DNA of 64,000 bases from Lamellibrachia columna. Taxonomy: Eukaryota > Annelida > Polychaeta > Sabellida > Siboglinidae. Shown here piece by piece: positions 57,301 to 64,000 of the stretch. Made by a program: the position numbers and the translations under genes. Within the stretch, counting starts at the first letter, position 1, and each line of letters starts with the position of its first letter. A model generated the notes under the pieces. The model saw only the letters and a program-made list of their open reading frames with translations, ran no database searches and had not been told where the DNA came from. The stretch covers positions 24,646,873-24,710,872 of the forward strand of contig OY759273.1 of assembly GCA_963662155.1 (NCBI GenBank). The letters run 5' to 3'.

Positions 57301-60300
57301 TGTCGCCACCAACGTGACCTGGAACCGATGGAACTACGCCAGTTGACTGGGACCTGGGCAAGACTGAGTAGATCTCCTTGCACAACTAGGTCTTTCAGGT
57401 GGTCTAGCCACAATTTAGAGCTGATTTCACTTTCAATTTTAGGTTGTTTCATCACTGAGGCTATTCTTTCCTTGTAATATTGGAGAGCATTAATGTTACC
57501 TAGAGGGTCAGTTTTTCGTCATGAATCTTACTTATCTAGCAAGTTTGTTCACAAGAGCTTGGACAGTTCTCATGCCAGCCATGTCAGATTGTTTGTTGTA
57601 CATAGATAAGAAATATATTTTGTAGAATGCAAAACCATTCATTTCACAGAATATACAACATGTGTACTGTGCACAAAATTATTTGTATAAAGCATGGAAA
57701 ATCTTACAAAACCAGCTTACTTTGTTCGTTGTGAATGCGTCCCACACCAATAATTTGCCATCCTGGAACAAGGTAAATAAAACACAAGCATTAATCAGTC
57801 CCTTTAAACTTTGCATAAAAATATTTCTTATCGGTAAGGAAATTTAGATATATAAAACCAGGTTTCAGATTCAGACGGTTTATTGCCAAGTAACATTTTA
57901 AAAAATGAACAAGGAATTTGTGGCATCGTGGCGTAAGATAGTATGAAGCAATATTTTATATATAATATGTTTTAAGGTTCAACTCATACAGGCAGTCTCA
58001 AGTCTCAAGTGGTTTACTCCAAGTGCTTAGTGCTATACAGGCAAAACCTGTTTCATCTTCTATTTTTTAGTGAGTAAATATTACATATAAATCTCATACG
58101 GGCAAATCGACCTTAAAAAACACTGACTGTAAATGTATGTTCAGTAGATTATTTCTCAACCTATTCTAATAAATGGTAAACACCAACAGGTCAATACAGT
58201 GGATGTGGCTTAACAGAATCACTTAGGCCCAGAGCAATTTGATTCAATTAAGTGGCCCGTTCACTCAACTAGCTTTATTTCACTAAACAGCTGTTTCTGA
58301 CATCCGCGCTTGATCCGCGATTCTGCTAAGCGGAGTCCACTCTATATACGGTATGTTGTGACATTGTGAGAGTATCACTACATATGGAAACATGGAACAA
58401 AACTATCAGGCAATGTAAAAAAGAAACATGTGTCACATCCCCGTCTGCTTCATTTTTTGCCCCCATCTCCATTTCTATTATTTACTATTGAAGAAAAAAG
58501 AATTTATTATTTTTAACAGTTTTTGGTTCTGTGAAGAAATCTTGGTCCAAAAGTTGGCATGTGAAGTAAGTACTATTAGATTGCATCAGACAATCAATAG
58601 AATGTCGTTCATTCAGCCAGTGATCTTCTAAAACATGCTAAATAAATAATAAGTGCTCCCTTCTTCTTTTTTTATTTGACCTAATTTCATTATATAATTG
58701 GCAAATTTCTTCTTCATCAAACAAACGGCAATCATACAAATTAGCTATAATAGTGATTTCACCTAGATGGTGAAATATGAAGGTAACAAACGATCCGTAG
58801 GATTTCACTGGCTCTACAGAAAGATTCTTCAGCAAATTTATTTCTTGCATGCACAAACCATCCCCCCAAGGTTGCAGCTTAATGTGAACGTACAACAATT
58901 TTCATTGGTTAAATGAACAACCGTATTACGGTACAATGATTTTCATTGGTTAACTGAACAACTGTACTACGATACAATGATTTTCATTGGTTAACTGAAC
59001 AACTGTATTACGGTACAATGATTTTCATTGGTTAACTGAACAACTGTATTACGGCACGATTTTCATTGGTTAACTGAACAACAGTGTTACGGACATTGCA
59101 ACACCGAAATTATTAGCATGTATAACATCTTGGTTGTTTAAAATAACAATGGATACAACACATGTCACCATCATGATCTTTCATGTCTTAAAATTTGAGA
59201 AAATACACAATGTGGCAATGAAATATAATATGTCAGTTTTACGACATATACCTACACCTCTAGATTTCTGCTTGACAATAGAAGGCCGACAAATATATCT
59301 TCACTTTTTCGAATATGAAATATAACATTTCTCATCACATATTTTGTTGATCTGTCAAATTCTGGTTTTATACAATTTCTGATGGTAAATCTACTAGTTA
59401 CATCAATAAAGATAAAACATGAAGTGTTATATTGCTTAGATTGATTTAGATATAGAGAAAAAAATAGAGAATTTGGTAATGTTAACAATAACAGAACTCC
59501 TGGGCATTCCTTTTAAATCCAGAAATGAAGCTTACCTGAGAAGAACTGACAACATGTCGCTTATCAGTTGACCAGCCGACGCAGAGCACTTTCCCCTGGT
59601 GGCCTTTCAAGATGCGACGGGCCTTCATGACGAACGGAGGCAGCGGATCAAGGCGTTGCGCCACCTCGCTTACTGTTGCCATGAAGACAGGGGAAGGAAA
59701 TTGACAATCCAATTAGTCATGTCCAATAACAATTTTGTTACCACCTTCACTAACATAAATTAAGATTAGTTGTTTTAGATGTAACCTGACAATGGGATAT
59801 ATTTACAGTCTTATTTATGGATAAAATGGCAGAATAATTTTGAATGTTCTCTATATTTGTTATGCATCCCTACATGTGTGGCCAAAATTTTTCAACTTTT
59901 TCTTTAAAAAAAACTTTAATAAAAACATATCATCTCTCATGTCCCACAAATACTGTATTCGTCCTAAAAAGCTGACAGTACACTTAAAAAAAGTCATGAA
60001 ATTTTTTCTAATAAGCATACACCTATGTAGATCAAGGCGATGTCAACGACTCGGCGCGCAGCTGACTAATGCCACTCGACGAAGGTGAACATATGACTGA
60101 AGAAACCACATTGTCGTTGGTCCTAATCGGCAACGTAATTCATGTGTGCTTGTTGAAAGAACCATCCAAAGCAATAACATGCCACTACCCCTCGCAATCA
60201 CATATTAATTTCAGGGTTAATATCAGAATGCCATAGACTAGAACTGTTGAACACACTTCCCATTACTATTAGCGTTAAGTCGGCCAGAAATATAATAACA

Positions 60301-62342
60301 TTTTGCCATCAACTAAAAACCCACCTGTTTAAACTTACTTATAGTCCATAGCTCATAAGTGCACTGATCCCACTGTTTGCAACTGGAATTGTTAAAACGA
60401 CTACCTGAAGTAACCCTTGTCTGGGTGCGCTGCTGAGCTTGGGTTTCCTAAAGATCTTAGTGCAACAGAAGTTTTTTAATTTTATTGTGTTGTATAGATC
60501 TACATTGGAAGTGTACCAGGGGGGTATTAATAATTAGTATTATTACTATTCTTTAATCTTTATTTATGAAGTATATGTACCGTACTGAAATTTTATAAAA
60601 TGGGAATTTGAAAATGCTGCATCACCGCCAAGTCTCCGACACGATCAGCCTTCCCATTCACCCATCGACGTAATTGTTCAGTTCGAGAGGCGAGTGGCAT
60701 TGTGACAGTATATTTATTAGCAATGATAACATATTGGCCGAGCTTCATTTTGTCAATTAGACACGAGTGGGATTTTTTTAATTGATTTGCGTATGCAAGG
60801 TTAAATAAATTCCTCATTTTGAATTGAGCGACACATGAAGTTGGGACACGCAACCATGCAACCTGGATTCGCAAAAAAGGGGGTGTACGCTCATTAGAGC
60901 ATGTACGCTTATTAGGGCGAATACGGTAAGTCTTTTATGACTTCCAATTGTGCTTGTGGTATGAAAATAGTCTGTTTTCTTATTTGTTTATATTTCTGTA
61001 ATTGACGTCTTAAAATATGTTTATTGATTATATATTTGTAGCTAAAGTTTGCCTGAGTACAGTCCCGGTATTCAGGTCTCAGTATTGGGCTTTTATTAAG
61101 TTGTTAGTTTTGGCCCCATTTACTGTGAAATTGCCCATCACAGACAGTCAGAGTTTGGTAATCCTTTACTTATTAGGCTTACTGGACCCATATTATTATG
61201 ACTGTAACTTGTAAGTTTATGTTATCCTTACCTCATTTTATTAATTCCAAAATGTTCATTCCATCGCACCACATAATAATACAGGCCCAATATTACCCAG
61301 AGTTCTACGATTTGACGTCCCCATTCTTGCTGTTTTGGGGTGCTGCCTATTTTCTGGAATGAGCACAGAACAGTGACGGAACGGCCAATAGCTTTCAGTA
61401 GGTGCTACATACGATGGTGGCACCACAATTGGCATATGTAATATAAAACATACTTGGCATAATGCAACTTTTCAATATTGGAAAGCAATCATATATATGA
61501 AGATTAAGGTATATTTTTATGTTGCAGAACAACTACTATTATTTGTTTTGAACAATTTGCCCCCCTATACTTTTATTCGGCACTATAATATTATTAAATT
61601 CGACTGATTTGCCACCCTATACTGTTATTTGGCCTATACAAGTATTTGGCATTCAAATGTAGGTCCCTGTTTTGGTCTGTCTTCCTAGTCTCTGGAACAT
61701 TCTTATATAGCACGATATCCAGTCCTTTGGACTGTTCAAAGCACTTTACATTTCACCCACTGGCAGACCTGTTCCTTCCAACCGTCCAACGACTTCTCTG
61801 GGAAGTATTAAGCCATGCTGCAACTACTGCATGAAGACAATTTGTTCACATACCCACCACTGTCTGCAGCCACGTACTCATCTACAGCTGAGTGAACTGA
61901 AGCAACGTGGGGTGAATGAAATTGCCCAAAGTCAAAGACCAAGCTTTGAAACGGTGCCCAGCATGAGGATTCGAACACGGGCTCTCTTGATTTAGAGACC
62001 GTAGTTCTTACCGCTACGCTACCGCGCCATAACTGGTTGACGGGAGAGAGGTTTAACATGACAGTGTTTACATTCGGTGCGCCCGGACCCGGTCCTACTT
62101 TGGTCGTTGGCTTTGCCGGTGACGGTGACAGCTATGACCTGCCACCTGGTAATGCCAATGGTGAACAAATATTAATTATATTTTAATTTGCATACACTAT
62201 ACGAATGATACGCCTACTCACGGTCAACATCGTTCAGTTGTGACCTCTCTTGTTCTAATCTGGCCTTCAATGACTCGGCCTCACGACTGAGAGCATCTAT
62301 CGAATCTATGCCACAGTCGACTCCTAGTTGTTCTGTCGCCAT
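48322..62342 (-). CDS. GNB5: G-protein beta-5 subunit (WD40)
   Basis: Ten coding exons on the minus strand: 62342-62222, 59672-59536, 57762-57721, 54966-54890, 53822-53696, 52794-52651, 51991-51851, 50635-50539, 50149-49983, 48333-48322. Phases all agree and the product is 354 residues, the size of the short vertebrate form. The N-terminal helix ([17 protein letters not shown]) replaces a signal. Seven WD blades follow, with [50 protein letters not shown] and a GSWDNTLK plus IWA end. Beta-5 pairs with the GGL domain of R7 RGS proteins rather than ordinary gamma subunits. Introns 1 and 2 are the longest and carry SINE, MITE and LINE debris. The last intron uses a GC donor. Confidence 0.95.
48428..48651. 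repeat. 113-bp tandem duplication in the last beta-5 intron
   Basis: Two copies starting CATAACAAATTACTAATTAA at 48428 and 48541; the second lacks 4 bases (GACTGACTT versus GACTT). They are followed at once by a LINE 3' end. Confidence 0.95.
48652..48960 (-). mobile_element. CR1/L2-like LINE 3' end
   Basis: AACAAGATTGCCATCC, then AAGTGGACAAGGAAGCCATTGG and AACCCGCCCT match the 3' ends at 24.78 kb (opposite orientation) and 32.1-32.25 kb. A short ORF2 end (inverse of GAGTACTTCCT) follows. Confidence 0.85.
48961..49982. repeat. Beta-5 intron with two short tandem duplications
   Basis: A 33-34 bp unit (TTGCTACTGACAACACGTTG) occurs twice at about 48999-49066. Another (GTAGACATTTTGTAGAAGC) occurs twice at about 49858-49925. 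Otherwise nothing recognised. Confidence 0.75.
50195..50538. repeat. Minisatellite in beta-5 intron 8
   Basis: Roughly ten degenerate 30-38 bp units with CACTGAGTGACAGGTGTCATTA variants. It reaches to the exon 8 donor, whose last exon bases CTCAGTG also resemble the unit. Confidence 0.8.
50636..51464. other. Intronic stretch without recognisable features
   Basis: AT-rich part of beta-5 intron 7. Confidence 0.4.
51465..51777. mobile_element. MITE copy in beta-5 intron 7
   Basis: About 310 bp with ends carrying GCTCTAATTAGCATACACTCC and TGTACGCTTATTAGG...TACGGTA, and the family core TGACTAGTGTGGAACAACTG, CGCCATCTGGTGTTAAACAG, GTTGTTCTATACTAGTCACC. It lies 74 bases from exon 7. Confidence 0.88.
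52311..52511. mobile_element. pogo/Tigger-like MITE
   Basis: About 200 bp with ends TAGGGTTGAACCTCG and, as reverse complement, CAGTGGAACCTCTC. It is flanked by TA on each side and contains an inverted core of TTACGGTCACCCT and AGGGTGACCGTAA. CAGTGGAACCTC ends with TA duplication are typical of pogo-group elements. Confidence 0.6.
52860..53640. other. Intronic stretch without recognisable features
   Basis: Beta-5 intron 5; no gene or repeat named. Confidence 0.4.
53644..53692. mobile_element. MITE terminal fragment beside beta-5 exon 5
   Basis: AGTGTACGCTTAATACGGCATG and AATAGGTCGAATATG lie 4 bases from the exon 5 donor. Confidence 0.75.
53900..54889. other. Intronic stretch without recognisable features
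   Basis: Beta-5 intron 4; a few short frames, none protein-like. Confidence 0.4.
55662..56139. mobile_element. MITE copy carrying a nested LINE tail
   Basis: Ends TTCGATCTAATAAGCACAC and CGCTTAATAGGTCGAATATGG. The family core lies at 55918-56090 in the reverse orientation to the 51.5-kb copy. It is interrupted at about 55738-55910 by an AT-rich insert starting AATAATAATATTTATTTTTA with AAAGCGCCATTTCC and GCTCAAAGCACTGTACA, the 3' end of another retroelement. Confidence 0.85.
56533..56720 (+). mobile_element. tRNA-derived SINE, 5' part
   Basis: The tRNA-like head GGCGTGGTAGCGTTGTGGTT (A box region) is followed 34 bases later by GGGTTCGAATCC (B box). A body then begins TTGGCAATTTCGTTCACC, matching the SINE at 61.9 kb. 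The head cannot fold into a standard tRNA with a clear anticodon stem, so it is not a tRNA gene. Confidence 0.8.
57200..57385 (-). other. Short frame with an 11-residue repeat, unassigned
   Basis: The minus strand gives 61 codons with repeats of the form [17 protein letters not shown], from about 33-bp DNA units (AAGCGACCAATTATTTCAC type). It lies inside beta-5 intron 2. It may be a degenerate minisatellite or a repeat-protein remnant; no homology recognised. Confidence 0.3.
58197..58342. mobile_element. Short MITE with CAGTGGATG ends
   Basis: 146 bp. The left end CAGTGGATGTGGCTTAACAG is inverted against the right end, read as GAGTGGACTCCGCTTAGCAG. Flanked by TA. The end of each 1.2-kb duplicate at 42.0 and 43.3 kb is related. 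Confidence 0.7.
58893..59095. repeat. 41-bp minisatellite, five units
   Basis: Units contain GATTTTCATTGGTTAACTGA and ACAACTGTATTACGGTAC. Each carries ATTGGTT, an inverted CCAAT word. It lies in beta-5 intron 2. Confidence 0.92.
60100..60555 (+). mobile_element. LINE ORF2 end and 3' UTR
   Basis: The plus strand reads [13 protein letters not shown] and [15 protein letters not shown], a CR1-type C-terminus. A 3' UTR follows with GCTGAGCTTGGGTTTCC (shared with 38.75 kb) and TTTTAATTTTATTGTG. Confidence 0.7.
60578..60928 (-). mobile_element. MITE-family relative with unusual coding-like core
   Basis: Termini TACCGTA and TACGGTA, and the right end carries GTGTACGCTCATTAGAGCATG and GTACGCTTATTAGGGCG. 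The core differs from the other copies: the minus strand has a 93-codon frame (60874-60593) with [19 protein letters not shown] and [13 protein letters not shown]. It may preserve the 5' part of the parent transposase. Confidence 0.55.
61000..61690. other. Intronic stretch without recognisable features
   Basis: Beta-5 intron 1; nothing supported. Confidence 0.4.
61698..62030 (-). mobile_element. tRNA-derived SINE, near full length
   Basis: On the minus strand from 62028: head GGCGCGGTAGCGTAGCGGTA, B box GTGTTCGAATCC (near 61975), body GGGCAATTTCATTCACC and TCACTCAGCTGTAGATGAGT. The tail has GTAAAGTGCTTTGA and ends near GGATATCGTGCTATATAAG. The fragments at 38.9, 44.6 and 56.5 kb belong to the same group. 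Confidence 0.88.
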
Positions 62343-62855
62343 GTTGGATTGATTGACAACAAAGAGGATCGAAAGGGTATTCGGAGTGCGGCAAATTCAA
62401 CAGCACTTCATCCACGAGATGGCACCACTCGATTCAAGTTCCCTGTTTCAACCTTCAATGTTTTGGGGACCAATCTCCCACATCTCACAAGCTTGAGGAG
62501 CCAACCTCTTAGCTCCCATCGTTTCTGAGAGGCAATGCAACTACCACTAATCCAACTTCCCACTTATTTTGTGGCCAACCTCCCACCATTTTAGGTCCCT
62601 ATTCCGCGTGCACTCTTTTGTGTGTGCGTAGATCAAATTAATCGCCGAGTTCGATTCAATCTGAAATAAAGAACCACGCATCTATGGAGACCGGTTTCAC
62701 GAAGCTTTCGTACCGTACAAAGAAGCTAATATGAAAACCATCTACGATTACGTAACTCGGAACAATCGTAGATTATTATCACTGGAATACAAGATTTTCA
62801 GCCGCATCATATCACGAAGAGAATATCAACAGCTATACTGACACAATCCTTCGAT
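62343..62855. other. Upstream region of the beta-5 gene
   Basis: Expected 5' UTR and promoter of the minus-strand gene. No TATA box or CpG cluster stands out. Confidence 0.4.
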
Positions 62856-62859
62856 CGTC

Positions 62860-64000
62860 AGGTTCACGAGAGGCAAGTTGTCACGTTACGGAAGATTTTG
62901 GAACAAAACTTGGAATGGAACAATGCGATCTACATTGCCTTCATTGACTTTGAAAAGGCCTTTTCACGACCACCATCACCGAGAATCCTTTTGAAGAATA
63001 CTACGTCAGTACGGGACCCCACTGAAGGTGGTAAATGTGATCAAGATACTCTACACAGACGTCCAGTACCAAGTCGCCTGTAACAGTCACCTGACAGACA
63101 ACCTCGATCAGCATCAAATCCGGAGTAAAGCAGGGATGAATTCTCTGACCATTTCTGTTCATCCTCGCCATTGACTGGCTGATGACAGAAATTGCCAAAG
63201 GTGGAAATATGGGCATCATATGGACACTTACCTCAATCCTGGAGGTTTGGACTATACCGGTGATATCGGACTGCTGCCTAACAGGCACAAGGACTTACAA
63301 GAAAAGATGGACAAACTCACAACAGCACCACATATCGGGCTAAGGCTGAACACAGAAAAACAAACTGATGAGGAACAACTACAAGACAGACAATTAACCC
63401 CATTACCATAAACAACAGTGATGCCTTCGAAGAGGTTCAGAACTTTGCATAGCTTGGAAGAACAAGCACAACAGACAGAGACTCTGAAAAAGATGCCGTG
63501 GCTAGAATCAAAAAGGTAAGCCAGACTTTCGGTATGCTGACGTCTGTCTGGAAATCCAAGCAACTGAGATTGAAAGCAAAACTGAGACTGTACACCAGTA
63601 ACGTTCTCATTGTACTTCTCTACGGCTCCGAGTGCGGGAAACTGTCAGCCAAGCTAGCACACAAGCTCGAGACCTTTCAAAACAGGTATCTACGGAAGAT
63701 CCTACGGGTATTTTGGCCCAACATCGTCACCAATGAAGAGCTGCTCCGCCAAAACAGACGCAACATCCCTGACCACACAGATCAATAGGCGAAGATGGAG
63801 ATGACTTTTGCCGATTGTCACCAGGCGCAATGCCCAAGACAGTCTTACGCTTGACAGCCGATGGGTGGAGACGTGGTCGCCCGAAAGAAACATAGAGACG
63901 AATAGTGGAGAGACGAAAAGGAGATTAAAGAATGCGGCCCGACATGGAACACCATTACCAAACGGGCTGCAGACCAACAGCAGTGGCGCTCTCATGTTGA
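62860..64000 (+). mobile_element. LINE reverse transcriptase, running off the window
   Basis: The plus strand reads VVTLRKILEQNLEWN, IYIAFIDFEKAF (motif A), GGLDYTGDIGLLPN (YxDD box as YTGD), LQEKMDKLTTAPHIGLRLNT, then AVARIKKVSQTFGMLTSVWK and LLYGSECGKLSAKLAHKLET. The pieces are in several frames with stops, and the usual YADD is altered. Related to F52C9.6-like transposon proteins. The 3' end is not reached. Confidence 0.85.

Overview
The window looks like nuclear DNA of a marine invertebrate animal; I cannot name the phylum. The reasons are intron-rich genes with consensus splice sites, many decayed non-LTR retrotransposons, tRNA-derived SINEs, MITEs, long (AT)n tracts and a near-complete Polinton/Maverick. 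Two host genes can be assembled exon by exon. One is a plus-strand TPR protein (28197-40645, 11 exons). The other is a minus-strand G-protein beta-5 subunit (48322-62342, 10 coding exons). They are convergent, with a repeat-rich spacer of about 7.7 kb between their stop codons.

Regions: 1-6130 holds minisatellites and three LINE fragments. 6210-19518 is a 13.3-kb Polinton (adintovirus-related) bounded by 183-bp terminal inverted repeats (6 mismatches) and sitting in an AT microsatellite. 19.5-28.2 kb holds microsatellites, a 42-bp minisatellite that is open in one frame, a CR1/L2-like LINE, and a hAT-like element with a perfect 8-bp target duplication inside another LINE. 28.2-40.6 kb is the TPR gene, with LINE and MITE insertions in its introns. 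40.9-43.4 kb is a 1.2-kb tandem duplication. 48.3-62.3 kb is the beta-5 gene, also full of MITEs and SINEs. The window ends inside another LINE.

The Polinton carries a plus-strand block: a NADAR/YbiA-like gene, family B DNA polymerase, packaging ATPase, two conserved small structural-type genes, three small membrane proteins, integrase, penton-like minor capsid protein, a basic glycine-rich virion-type protein, major capsid protein and an adenain-like protease. A two-exon gene lies on the opposite strand near the left end. Polymerase, integrase, major capsid and NADAR genes carry stops or frameshifts, so this copy is dead, while the other genes are open. The packed genes overlap by a few bases. 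Three of them (ATPase, the 122-aa gene, the 110-aa gene) share a start-site cassette: a TATA-like box, about 29 bases, a TTCAT-containing element, then the ATG five bases later. An AATAAA signal precedes the right repeat.

The TPR protein should end in eight lysines and a CaaX box, which suggests prenyl membrane anchoring. The beta-5 subunit is a seven-bladed WD40 protein expected to pair with R7 RGS proteins. Its last intron appears to be GC-AG, leading to a 12-base terminal coding exon.
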